A DNA stretch of 64,000 nt. Origin: Verrucomicrobiota bacterium (lineage in GTDB: Bacteria; Verrucomicrobiota; Verrucomicrobiia; Palsa-1439). The position numbers and the translations under genes were made by a program. Positions within the stretch are counted from its first letter, which is position 1; the number at the start of each line of letters is the position of its first letter. The stretch lies in contig PLZV01000031.1 of NCBI GenBank assembly GCA_003152315.1, positions 1-64,000 on the forward strand. The letters are read 5' to 3'. The notes beneath the pieces are model-generated. The model did not search any database and was not told the DNA's origin. It worked only from the letters and a program-made list of their open reading frames with translations. Below are positions 53,573 to 61,521 of this stretch, one piece after another.

Positions 53573-53615
53573 TTGGTCCCGAACCAAGCGCGCTACCAAA
53601 CTGCGCTACGTCCCG
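53542..53615 (-). tRNA. tRNA-Pro(CGG)
   Basis: Reading the minus strand: acceptor CGGGACG / CGTCCCG, D arm GCGC..GCGC, anticodon stem CTTGG / CCAAG with loop TTCGGGA (anticodon CGG), T arm GCGGG TTCAAAT CCCGC. Discriminator A is followed by an encoded CCA (53539-53541). A GACCATCT / AGATGGTC hairpin with TTTT loop follows the 3' end. Confidence 0.95.
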
Positions 53616-53638
53616 ACTGTAGGTAACAGCCTACTTAA

Positions 53639-54283
53639 TCACACTTTCTTGCGGTGACGCAAGTACTCAATCACCATCGGCAGCACGGAGATAATAATGA
53701 TCGCCAACTCCACAATGCCAAAATGCGCCTTCACAAATTCCAATTGACCAAACCAATACCCGCCGAACAACAACAGCCCCACCCACAACACACCCCCCGC
53801 CACATTGTAGCCCGTGAATCTCAGGTAGCTCATGTGCCCCACCCCCGCGACGAATGGCGCAAACGTCCGCACGATCGGCACAAACCGCGTGATGATGATC
53901 GTCTGCCCGCCGTACTTCTCATAAAACGCGTGCGTCTTCTCCAGGTACCGCGGCTTGATGATTCCGGGGAACTTCGCCGCCAGCTTGTCACCGAACAGCC
54001 GCCCCACAAAATAATTCACCGTGTTCCCTCCGATGGCCGCCACGCAGAACAACCCCAGCAACAACGCCACACTCATCGGACTCCCCGGCGTCGCCGCCAG
54101 CGCCCCCGCCGCAAATAACAAGGAATCCCCCGGCAAGAACGGCGTCACCACAAACCCCGTCTCCGAAAAGATGATCGCAAAGAGGACCACATACGTCCAC
54201 GTCGTCCCATGCGCCTGCATCGTGTCATTCAGATGACGATCCAGATGCAGAAACAAATCAACGAATTGATGAATCCATTCCAT
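53639..54283 (-). CDS. DedA family membrane protein
   Basis: A 214-residue DedA/VTT-domain membrane protein with five to six helices. Conserved ETGFVVTPFLPGDSLLFAAG, AIGGNTVNYFVGRLFGDKLA, ITRFVPIVRTFAPFVAGVG and RFTGYNVAGGVLWV. The E, the PGD and the R-x3-P motif are typical of undecaprenyl-phosphate or phospholipid flippase-like members. It is 23 bp from the tRNA-Pro gene. Probably works in envelope lipid recycling. Confidence 0.95.
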   Translation of the reverse strand: MEWIHQFVDLFLHLDRHLNDTMQAHGTTWTYVVLFAIIFSETGFVVTPFLPGDSLLFAAGALAATPGSPMSVALLLGLFCVAAIGGNTVNYFVGRLFGDKLAAKFPGIIKPRYLEKTHAFYEKYGGQTIIITRFVPIVRTFAPFVAGVGHMSYLRFTGYNVAGGVLWVGLLLFGGYWFGQLEFVKAHFGIVELAIIIISVLPMVIEYLRHRKKV

Positions 54284-54363
54284 AAAAGGCCGCTACGTGT
54301 AACACACCCCACCCAGCTTGTCAGCTTGGAAGATGAACGCGTCGCAAACTGCTAATCCGTTCC

Positions 54364-54462
54364 AAACGAACCGGATTGAAATTTCCACTCTCTTGCTACG
54401 CATCCAATTCCAACTCAATATGTTATCCCCTGTTTTCATGCCAAAACCAATCCGGTTCGTTT
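54364..54462. repeat. MITE-like element, copy 3 (99 bp)
   Basis: Terminal inverted repeats AAACGAACCGGATT / AATCCGGTTCGTTT, identical to copies 247-343 and 22692-22788. Confidence 0.8.
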
Positions 54463-54662
54463 CGCAGAAACACATGTTTGCGCGGCGCTTCTCCGCCGAT
54501 AGTGGCGCGGGCGTCCCGCCGTGTCCTTTCGACCCGGTGACGCGTGACAACGTCTCCCCCAATACCACCTCGACAAACCCCTCCCTGTAGCCGCGGCGTG
54601 CCGCCATTCGGCGGCATCCACGGTTCCGAGACCGGGACTCCGTCGCCGTGTCGCCTCCGCCT

Positions 54663-54722
54663 TGGAGGGACGCGCTCTGTCGCGTTCGCTGATTGAGCTG
54701 TAGCGGCGGTCTATGACCGCCG
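54663..54722. repeat. GGAGGGACGCGC repeat and CGGCGGTC palindrome side by side
   Basis: TTGGAGGGACGCGCTCTGTC.. at 54663-54689 and the palindrome CGGCGGTC-tat-GACCGCCG at 54704-54722. The same two parts occur near 25-105 and around 8537-8750. Confidence 0.75.
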
Positions 54723-54852
54723 TCCGGCCAAACCCACCCCTCAATCGCTTCTTCCGATTAGTGAACATGCTCGCACTATACCATTATCGTAATACGATGT
54801 CAAGAGAGCACAACAATCGTCCGTCAATACCGCCTTGGAATCGTAAGAAGGA

Positions 54853-55101
54853 CTACTTCCCGAATTTCTTGGAGGGCTTTTCGCGCACGACCGCTGGCGT
54901 CGGAATCGACATGGAAGACCGCTTTCCACCCTGGCGCCTGGAAGACCGTTCCGAAACGTCCAGAACTTCCACGCCAACCACCTTGTTCCGGCTATCGAAG
55001 TCCACAATCACACCCGGCGCGACCTCTTCCGACTCAATGACCTTGGAATCGTCGAGCCGTAAATAAAGCGCATCCGCCTTGCGATCAATCCGAAGTTTCA
55101 T
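54853..55101 (-). CDS. DUF2283 domain protein
   Basis: An 82-residue protein, second DUF2283 member of the window. Core MKLRIDRKADALYLRLDDSK, then EVAPGVIVDFDSRNKVVGVEVL. The C-terminal tail VREKPSKKFGK mirrors VREKPKKKYGK of the gene at 1303-1593. Start ATG 55101, with the frame opening further but into spacer. Located in a repeat-rich region, beside the broken SRAP gene. Function unknown. Confidence 0.8.
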   Translation of the reverse strand: MKLRIDRKADALYLRLDDSKVIESEEVAPGVIVDFDSRNKVVGVEVLDVSERSSRRQGGKRSSMSIPTPAVVREKPSKKFGK

Positions 55102-55211
55102 AGCCTGTTCCTCATGGCACGGTCGAAATATACCGTAACAACCACCACTGCGCGACTTGTTGTGCGCCGGTCTCCTGACCGCGCACCCTCCGTCCAGTTC
55201 CCCCCGGGCCG

Positions 55212-55319
55212 TCACCCTGAGTCCCGTCATGCGACGGGATCCCGCAGAATTGCGGGACATGTCGAGCCGAGTCGGACGAGACGCGCTTCAGCGATCTGAA
55301 GTGCAACGGTCTCTGTCGT
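55212..55319. repeat. dispersed repeat, GTCACCCTGAG..TGTCGAG type
   Basis: Shares GTCACCCTGAG, TGTCGAGCCGAGTC.GACGAG and AACGGTCTCTGTCGT with 22562-22630, but has an extra block with CATGCGACGGGATCCCGC. It sits directly beyond the point where the SRAP gene is cut off. Confidence 0.6.
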
Positions 55320-55328
55320 GCTCCTGCC

Positions 55329-55595
55329 TCATTTCACCCTTCTTCGCTTCCCGTCATCCCCCACCACAATCACCGCCTGCGTCGGCGCAATATTGTACCG
55401 CGGTCTGAGCAACCTGGTCCTCTCCTCGTCCCAATCTCCAATGCGCTCACTTGAGCGTGGAGTGTTGTCCGTTGAACTGCTCGCCCCGAATCCCTTTCGG
55501 GGTTGAGCGTTAAGGTGTTCTTCCTCCGGCATCGGCGCACCGAACCGGTCAGCCACCTTCTTCAAATCCGCGGTTAGGGTGTAGCGACCACACAT
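55329..55595 (-). pseudogene. SRAP (YedK/HMCES) gene, truncated and interrupted by a repeat
   Basis: The frame begins MCGRYTLTADLKKVADRFGA, the unmistakable start of a SOS-response-associated peptidase with catalytic Cys2, and later has RPRYNIAPTQAVIVVGD (Asn of the NIAPTQ motif). Between them residues ~27-63 (HLNAQPRKGFGA..) are encoded by the spacer repeat at 55455-55515 and its flanks. After residue 88 the frame stops: an apparent one-base loss in GTGAAAATGAGG, and then repeat DNA where the remaining ~130 residues should be. A normal SRAP protein is ~220 residues and cross-links abasic DNA. Confidence 0.7.
55455..55515. repeat. dispersed repeat with CCCCGAA palindrome, inside the SRAP remnant
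   Basis: CGTGGAGTGTTGTCCGTTGA.. then the palindrome CCCCGAATCCCTTTCGGGG and GAGCGTTAAGG. Same unit order as at 1841-1910. In the minus-strand frame it reads HLNAQPRKGFG. Confidence 0.65.
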
Positions 55596-55622
55596 GACAC
55601 GATTTCAATAAGCGAGGCAGGT

Positions 55623-57476
55623 TTAAGTCTGTTCTCCGAGGATCGTCTTTGCCTCTCTCAAATCAATCTTCGCCTTGTGCCCGTGCTTCTCCATCAGATT
55701 GAGGAGATTTGCGCCGTTCAGCAGGACAAGGGGTTTACCTCTTGCGAATTCGTAAGAATCGGGACCATAGTCTGATGTCGTTACAAGTATTCCCTTGCTT
55801 GCACCTTCGTTGAGTACTGTCCCATATAAGTCTCGAACGGCAGAGACACCGACGGTGTTTGTGTATCGCTTGGCTTGAATCACCGTCTTACCGCCACGAA
55901 TCACATCGGGGTCGAAGGCGATAGCATCAACGCCATGATCCCGGCTGGCTTGCGTTATTTTGACCTCGCCTCCGGCTTGTTTGAATTCCTGCTCGAATAA
56001 CTCTCTTATCAAATGTTCAAAATCTTCCCAGTCCATCGCCGCCAAGTTGACCCCTTCGTTTAGTTTGTTGACAACTTCGCGGGGCGCGATAAAGCGTTTA
56101 TCTTCTCGACTGATGGCGAGAACGGGCGCGATGGGCGTTAAGCTGTGAAGCTGTGAACTGCCGACACCCTTCAAATTCTTGAAACATGTCTTAGGATCGA
56201 CATTCTCTAGATTTCGCGCGCGAAACTCCTCTTTCTTGACTAGTATCGAAAGAACACATGCGTTTGCTTCTTTGCCTGTGGCTTTGTCGATTGATTTGAC
56301 CCAGCCATTGAAGGAGATGGCGTCGAGGGCCTTGACGACGTCGGCTTTGAATAACTCGCGCAACGAGCGAAGACAAATCTGGTAAAGGGTATCGTCGTAA
56401 AGGCTGTTCAAGTCGTTTTCCGAAAGGAATACCTCGGTAAAAGCATCCTTTGACTTGACGTATTTCACCTCCTTCAATTGGGGCAAGTGCTCCGGAGCGG
56501 GGAGTGCGTATTCGACGATGAGGATCTTAGTTCCAGGGCTGTATTCGAGATCAAAATCTTGTGGGAAGTTGTCTGGATAGTCCGAGTTCGCAAGAACCAT
56601 TTCGCAGTAGTCCTCGACACCCCCTGGTTGACGGGCTTCGTAACTGGCCCTACGCTTGTCAATGGTGCCATTCTTCTTTGCGAGCTTCCGCCGATATTCG
56701 TCCGCTTCGCGATTCCATCGCTCTGCCTCGGCATTTTTTTTAGTATAGCGGAGATCGTTTTCAGCTTTCACCGAATCAGCCATATTGACCCAGTCATTGT
56801 GGTCGGAACTGAAAAGATCATTTGCTAGTCGCCGGTTTTCATTGGTGACCTCCTCGGTAACTTGTTGCCAAGTGGGGTAATCCATGTTGTAAGACTCTCG
56901 CGCAGCCTGCTTGTTCTTCCCCATCGTATATTTAGCAAGCCTGCCAAAAGACCTCAAAATCCGCACCAAAAAGGTCCTAAATACCAATGCGGCTGCAGCT
57001 GGCCTGGGGCAGTACTTTGCGTCACTTGCCTGGGGTTCTCGGGGATAGTCTAAGTAGAGTGGTTGCTGCGGTTCTGGTTTAGAAAATAGCTCGTGTTTCT
57101 TGAGCTTTTCCCAATCAATGACAGAACGCTTTTTGAGTGTCACACGGAGGATGCTCTTTACCGCTTCCACTTCCTTCTGGGCCGCGCTTGTCCGCTCCTC
57201 AGCGTCCTCAAATTTCTCCTCAATTTCTCGCTGTGCGGCTTCTTTTTTTCGTTGTGCGGCTTCTTTGCTGCGCTCTAACAGTTGCCTCGCCCTTTGTTTT
57301 TCCTGAAGCACATTCTCCTTCTGACGTCGGTCGGCGAGAATGTCCTCGTGCTTCTTTTCCCATTCAAGCGCTTGTGCACGCGCCTTCGCCTGTACCAAGT
57401 CATAGTCAGTACCGGAGATGACACGGAATTTACCCAAGCCCTGATGGCTGACCTGAACTGTGTAGCGATATGCCAT
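55623..57476 (-). CDS. Mrr-type restriction endonuclease with N-terminal coiled coil
   Basis: A 617-residue protein. Residues ~50-130 are a long charged coiled coil (ERSKEAAQRKKEAAQREIEE). A middle region follows without recognised domains. The C-terminal ~130 residues form an Mrr-like PD-(D/E)XK nuclease: DFEHLIRELFEQEF, HGVDAIAF (catalytic Asp) and VIQAKRY (the Q-x-K variant), then ILVTTSDYGPDSYEFA. Mrr-like enzymes act on modified or foreign DNA. Preceded by a TATAAT promoter at 57503-57529. A likely anti-phage or restriction gene; the partner is unknown. Confidence 0.85.
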   Translation of the reverse strand: MAYRYTVQVSHQGLGKFRVISGTDYDLVQAKARAQALEWEKKHEDILADRRQKENVLQEKQRARQLLERSKEAAQRKKEAAQREIEEKFEDAEERTSAAQKEVEAVKSILRVTLKKRSVIDWEKLKKHELFSKPEPQQPLYLDYPREPQASDAKYCPRPAAAALVFRTFLVRILRSFGRLAKYTMGKNKQAARESYNMDYPTWQQVTEEVTNENRRLANDLFSSDHNDWVNMADSVKAENDLRYTKKNAEAERWNREADEYRRKLAKKNGTIDKRRASYEARQPGGVEDYCEMVLANSDYPDNFPQDFDLEYSPGTKILIVEYALPAPEHLPQLKEVKYVKSKDAFTEVFLSENDLNSLYDDTLYQICLRSLRELFKADVVKALDAISFNGWVKSIDKATGKEANACVLSILVKKEEFRARNLENVDPKTCFKNLKGVGSSQLHSLTPIAPVLAISREDKRFIAPREVVNKLNEGVNLAAMDWEDFEHLIRELFEQEFKQAGGEVKITQASRDHGVDAIAFDPDVIRGGKTVIQAKRYTNTVGVSAVRDLYGTVLNEGASKGILVTTSDYGPDSYEFARGKPLVLLNGANLLNLMEKHGHKAKIDLREAKTILGEQT

Positions 57477-57502
57477 AAACCGCTTAGAGTACTGGAGGGA
57501 GA

Positions 57503-57529
57503 ATTATATCATATAGCAGGCGCAATCAA
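57503..57529 (-). promoter_or_regulatory. promoter of the Mrr-type gene
   Basis: On the minus strand TTGATT, a 15-bp spacer and TATAAT. The spacer is shorter than ideal, but the -10 is a perfect match and lies 28 bp from the start codon. Confidence 0.45.
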
Positions 57530-57615
57530 GGGTGTAGTCAACAGGATCATGGGTCATTGGGCTCAACTCCCCACACAGCACACTTGCCGCGCGGAACCAA
57601 CCTGACATCACGCCC

Positions 57616-57730
57616 TCCAGTATTTCCGCGCAAACGTTAAGAATCGTATGGTGTCGCGCAACAGGTGAATGTGGCTGGCGTGGCCTCTTTCGTAAATGGT
57701 CCGGATGGCTATGCGGAACCCGCCCGCTTC
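57616..57730 (-). repeat. 115-bp coding-like repeat, copy 1
   Basis: Pairs with 61306-61420 at about 90% identity. On the minus strand both read as the same protein end, AGGFRIAIRTIYERGHASHI.. to ARKYWRA-stop (or VRKYWKA-stop). They look like two copies of the 3' end of one gene; the rest of that gene is absent. Confidence 0.75.
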
Positions 57731-57823
57731 TCCCGCGCGCGGCTGGTGCCGTAGGCGCAAGAATCCTCTTGGCGGCCCCAAGAGTCTGAAGGATTTTCGC
57801 TTACGGGAGTTGACCTGCGGAGT

Positions 57824-58615
57824 TTATTTCTTCGCGGGCTCTTCGCTGGCTTTCTTCAGAAACGGCGTAAACAGGTCTATCGGGATCGGGATGAACGTCG
57901 CCGTGTTGTGCTCGCTGGCGATCTCCGACATCGTTTGCAAAAATCGTAACTGCAAAGCGATGGGTTGAACCGCAATCATGGCCGCCGCCTGCACCATCTT
58001 CTCGGCCGCCTGGAATTCGCCCTCGGCGTTGACCACCTTGGCGCGACGTTCCCGCTCCGCCTCCGCCTGTTTGGCCATGGCGCGCTTCATCGTGTCGGGC
58101 AGGACCACGTCGCGAATTTCGACCGATGTGACTTTCACGCCCCACGGCTCGGTGTGCTTGTCGATGATTTCTTGAAGCTGTTGATTGATCTTGTCGCGCT
58201 GGGCCAGCAACTCGTCCAATTGCGATTGCCCGAGCACGCTGCGCAGCGTCGTCTGGGCGATCAGCGAACTGGCTTTGAGAAAGTTCTCGACCTTGACCAC
58301 CGCCGATTGCGGGTCGACGACCCGGAAGTAAATGACCGCGTCCACCGTGGCCGGCACATTGTCGCGGGTCATCACCTCCTGTTTCGGCACCTCGATCGTG
58401 ATGACCCGGAGATCGATTTTGACCATGCGATCCACAATCGGGATGAGCAGGATCAGCCCGGGCCCTTTTGCGCCGAGCAGTTTGCCCAATCGAAAAATCA
58501 CCCCGCGCTCATACTCGCGCAGGATGCGAATCATCTGCGGCAGCACGATCGCGCCCAACACGCACAACACCACAATCCAGGGGATCAGACTAAACAGTTT
58601 TCCCGGGGCGTCCAT
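57824..58615 (-). CDS. slipin family (SPFH/band 7) protein
   Basis: A 263-residue membrane protein. ATG 58615 is preferred over GTG 58624 because AAAGGAG lies 8 bp before it. N-terminal helix (about 8-28), REYERGVIFRLGKLLGAKGPG (stomatin-like start of SPFH), VEIRDVVLPDTMKRAMAKQAEAERERRAKV and a helical C-terminus. Slipins form ring-like assemblies in membrane microdomains and are usually encoded with NfeD proteases, as here (29-bp gap). Confidence 0.93.
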   Translation of the reverse strand: MDAPGKLFSLIPWIVVLCVLGAIVLPQMIRILREYERGVIFRLGKLLGAKGPGLILLIPIVDRMVKIDLRVITIEVPKQEVMTRDNVPATVDAVIYFRVVDPQSAVVKVENFLKASSLIAQTTLRSVLGQSQLDELLAQRDKINQQLQEIIDKHTEPWGVKVTSVEIRDVVLPDTMKRAMAKQAEAERERRAKVVNAEGEFQAAEKMVQAAAMIAVQPIALQLRFLQTMSEIASEHNTATFIPIPIDLFTPFLKKASEEPAKK

Positions 58616-58628
58616 GATATGCACTCCT

Positions 58629-59897
58629 TTACGTGGTTTTGGGTTTCACTTTCAACGTCAGTCCCTGCATCTCGACAATCTCAACGCGCTGGCCTTGCTC
58701 CACGGGCACATCGCTGACAGCCTGCCAGTATTCTCCTTCGATAAACACTTTGCCGCCCCGCCCATCAATGGGTGTCAACGCCGTCACCACCTTACCGCGC
58801 ATTGTCTCGGCACCGACCTTGACGGGCATCCGTTGCGCCCGCAAGCCGGCGCCTACCACAAAAATGAAAAATAACGCGGTCACTACCGTGGCCGGCACCA
58901 CCCACGCCAGCGACAACCTCAAGTACGGATTGGAACGGTCAAACAGCATGAGCGCGCCGAGGAAAAACGCCACGATGCCGCCCGCCGTCAATACACCGTG
59001 CGTGGGAGCAAACGCATCGATGAGAAACAACGCGATCGCCACGCCAAGCAACACCAGTCCGGCCGCGTTCATCGGCAGCGCCGTCGCCAGGTACAGCAAC
59101 AACACTAGCGCGATCACGCCCGCCACCCCCGGGAGGATTGCCCCCGGGCTGCTCAACTCCCCGATGATCCCGTACATCACGATCAACGTCAGTACCAACA
59201 TCATCTGCGGATGCGCGATGGCCTGAAAAACTCTTTCGCGTAGCGACATCGGAATCTCCACCACCGTCGCCGCCGCTGTCTTCAGTTTCCGGTTGTTCAC
59301 CTCGCGTCCGTCAAGTTTCTTCAATAGATCCTCACGATCGCTCGCGATGAGATCGATCACTTTCAACTGCAGCGCCTTTTCCGCGGTGGTCGCCGCGCTC
59401 TCGCGCACCGACGACCGGGCCCACTCCGCGTTCCGTTTTCGTTTGACGGCGATGCTCTCGATGTAGCTGCCGTAAAAATTCTCCAGCTTCTCCTTCATCG
59501 TCTTGTCGATCTCGCCGCCGCCTATCTCGACCGGGTGCGCGGCGCCGATGGCGGTTGCCGGCGCCATGGCGGCCACGTCTGCCGCCAGTGTGATGAAACA
59601 GCCGGCGCTGGCTGCCTGGGCCCCTTGGGGCGCGACATAGACGACCGTTGGCACGGTCGAGGCGAGGAACTTCTGCACAATCACCTTGGTCGATTCGAGA
59701 AGCCCGCCGGGAGTATCGAGTTGGATGATCAAACATTGCGCGTCTTGCGATGCTGCTTCATCGACGGCGCGCGAAACATAGCTGGCCGTTGCCGGTCCGA
59801 TTACGCCTTCAACCTTGATCAAGCACACCGTCTCCGCGCGTGCTGTCGCGGCCGCGAGCAGGAACACCACCACGAGAAACCCCGCCCAACGCTTCAT
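58629..59897 (-). CDS. NfeD-type membrane serine protease
   Basis: A 422-residue ClpP-class membrane protease. Signal peptide (about 1-20), ClpP-like domain with LIIQLDTPGGLLEST and the catalytic Ser region AAQAASAGCFITLAAD, lysine-containing helix further on. Four to five membrane helices (about 240-350), then a C-terminal OB-fold NfeD domain (GKVFIEGEYWQAVSD, VEIVEMQGLTLKV). Partner of the slipin in the stomatin-protease operon. Confidence 0.93.
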   Translation of the reverse strand: MKRWAGFLVVVFLLAAATARAETVCLIKVEGVIGPATASYVSRAVDEAASQDAQCLIIQLDTPGGLLESTKVIVQKFLASTVPTVVYVAPQGAQAASAGCFITLAADVAAMAPATAIGAAHPVEIGGGEIDKTMKEKLENFYGSYIESIAVKRKRNAEWARSSVRESAATTAEKALQLKVIDLIASDREDLLKKLDGREVNNRKLKTAAATVVEIPMSLRERVFQAIAHPQMMLVLTLIVMYGIIGELSSPGAILPGVAGVIALVLLLYLATALPMNAAGLVLLGVAIALFLIDAFAPTHGVLTAGGIVAFFLGALMLFDRSNPYLRLSLAWVVPATVVTALFFIFVVGAGLRAQRMPVKVGAETMRGKVVTALTPIDGRGGKVFIEGEYWQAVSDVPVEQGQRVEIVEMQGLTLKVKPKTT

Positions 59898-59977
59898 GTC
59901 CGGAGAGTATCACAAACTGTTGATCGTGTAATGCACAAATACAAACCGCCCCGAAGCGTCGCCTGTTCTCGGCCATT

Positions 59978-61213
59978 TCACGTAACCAACGCCACCCACG
60001 CCAGCAGGCCGGCCATCGCGGCCAACGTCACCGGGACGCCCAGGCGAGCGAAATCGCGGAAGGAAATGTTGATCCCCAGCTCGCGCGCTTGTTGGACGAC
60101 GATGATGTTGGAGACGCTCCCGAGGATAATGAGGCTGCCACCAAAACTGTTGGCCAGGGCCAGCACATAGGCCGTCGCTGGATGACTCACATTAACCACC
60201 TTCACCAACAGCAGCACCGCCGCGGAGTTGCCAATCAAATTGGAAAGCCCCACCGTGACCAATGCCAGAATGGATGGCGATTGAAGATTCAACCCGCCTC
60301 GCGCGAGCCACTGCACGGCTTGGTCGCCGTAGCCCGTGGCTTGGAACGCGCCGGTGACCACGAAAAGCCCCATGAATAGCACCAGAATCGACCAGTCCAC
60401 CAGCCCCAGCAAATCTTCCGTGCCGTATTTCGGACTGGCGAGATGGATCGCGGCGGCGGTCAAGGCGATGATTTCCTTGGGAACCGACGAGAAAAAGAAC
60501 GCGATGGCCAATCCCAGGATGACCAAACCTTTGATCGTGTGCGGGCGGTTGAACGGATAGTGTGATGGCTCCACGCTGGCCGGCACCGGTGCGGTGGACA
60601 CGAGATCGTGGCGGGACATCATCCAGATGAGCCCGTAGGCGCAACCGAGCGCAAACACCACCGGCGTGATGCACCAGAGTACGTAACGCCCGAAATCCAG
60701 TCCGGCAACCTCGGCGATCATCATGTCTTGCGGATTCCCAACCAGTGTGGCGGCGGCGCCGATGTTGCTGGCAACTGCCAACGCGATGAGAAACGGGACC
60801 GGATTGACTCGCCGCCGCAGTAAGGTGGTCGCCACAATCGGCGTGAAGACGTAACAGACAATGTCGTGGTTGAGAAACGCCGACAGCCCCGCCGTCACCA
60901 GCATCAGGGTCAGAAGAAACCGCGCGGGGTTCCCGAGCCGGGCCGAGATGTTGTTGGCGATCTTGTCGAAAAGACCGGACAGCTGCAATTGCGCCGACAG
61001 GACAAAAAAACCGAACAAGAGCAAAATCGTCGGCCAGTTGATGAAACCGACCATGGTCGTCGTCGACAGGCCGGAGAAGATCATGATCGCGATCGCACCC
61101 AGCAATGCGATGCCTGTGCGGTTTAGTTTCAAGCCCGGCACGCGACCCACCGCGATGCCGAGGTAGGTGAGCGCAAAAATCGCCAACACCGCCCGTGCTA
61201 TGTAAACACTCAT
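59978..61213 (-). CDS. ArsB/NhaD/SLC13-type ion transporter
   Basis: A 411-residue membrane protein of the ion-transporter superfamily with ~11 helices. Hairpin motifs ASNIGAAATLVGNPQDMMIAE and ANSFGGSLIILGSVSNIIVVQ are the substrate-binding loops typical of ArsB/P-protein-like permeases. Substrate cannot be told: arsenite, sodium/proton or di-acid exchange are possible. It ends 80 bp before the nfeD start on the same strand. Confidence 0.88.
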   Translation of the reverse strand: MSVYIARAVLAIFALTYLGIAVGRVPGLKLNRTGIALLGAIAIMIFSGLSTTTMVGFINWPTILLLFGFFVLSAQLQLSGLFDKIANNISARLGNPARFLLTLMLVTAGLSAFLNHDIVCYVFTPIVATTLLRRRVNPVPFLIALAVASNIGAAATLVGNPQDMMIAEVAGLDFGRYVLWCITPVVFALGCAYGLIWMMSRHDLVSTAPVPASVEPSHYPFNRPHTIKGLVILGLAIAFFFSSVPKEIIALTAAAIHLASPKYGTEDLLGLVDWSILVLFMGLFVVTGAFQATGYGDQAVQWLARGGLNLQSPSILALVTVGLSNLIGNSAAVLLLVKVVNVSHPATAYVLALANSFGGSLIILGSVSNIIVVQQARELGINISFRDFARLGVPVTLAAMAGLLAWVALVT

Positions 61214-61305
61214 TTGTCTTAAGCGCCACCCGCTCCGAATAATATCATAGGTTAATGATGGTCGCGCAGCCCTGTACTATGTAAAGACTTATTCGCATCA
61301 AGCTT

Positions 61306-61420
61306 TCCAGTATTTCCGCACGAACGTGAAGAATCGGATCGTGTCGCGCAACAAGTGAATGTGGCTGGCGTGGCCTCTTTCGTAAATGGTCCGGATGGCT
61401 ATGCGGAACCCGCCCGCTTC
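61306..61420 (-). repeat. 115-bp coding-like repeat, copy 2
   Basis: Second copy of 57616-57730. In frame it reads EAGGFRIAIRTIYERGHASH.. ending VRKYWKA-stop. The frame upstream is open only to about 61489 and is not a complete protein. The two copies bracket the slipin, nfeD and transporter genes. Confidence 0.75.
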
Positions 61421-61439
61421 CAGGCGGTATAAATGACGA

Positions 61440-61474
61440 CGCGTGGAACGGGCATTCCACCCGTTCCACGCGTC
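61440..61474. terminator. possible hairpin terminator
   Basis: GCGTGGAACGGG / CCCGTTCCACGC is a 12-bp stem with a short CATTCCA loop. It lies between two minus-strand genes; no T-run follows on either strand, so its use as terminator is uncertain. Confidence 0.35.
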
Positions 61475-61521
61475 GAGGCAACTTGGCAAACTGACCGTAT
61501 CGCAATACTAACGCCGTGCCG

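Larger units (their letters stand above)
54284..54852. other. repeat-filled spacer
   Basis: Carries the elements at 54364-54462, 54663-54722 and a GCGGCG-type palindrome near 54592-54615. No gene recognised. The AT-richer stretch at 54770-54800 could hold a promoter but none stands out. Confidence 0.6.
57477..57823. other. spacer with promoter and decayed sequence
   Basis: Holds the promoter of the Mrr-type gene, a CTCAACTCCCCACACAGCAC segment like one arm of the 5557-5669 element, and the 115-bp repeat at 57616-57730. Nothing else recognised. Confidence 0.55.
61214..61521. other. spacer with the second 115-bp coding-like repeat
   Basis: Besides the repeat at 61306-61420 there is CGTGGAACGGG..CCCGTTCCACGCG at 61440-61474, a hairpin that could end transcription of the convergent or neighbouring genes. 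No gene. Confidence 0.55.

Noticed and set aside
53287-53622. Plus-strand frame running through the tRNA-Pro gene (reads GRRDLNPRPLGPEPSALPN)
   Set aside because: This is the antisense translation of tRNA-Pro and its repeats, a common false gene call.
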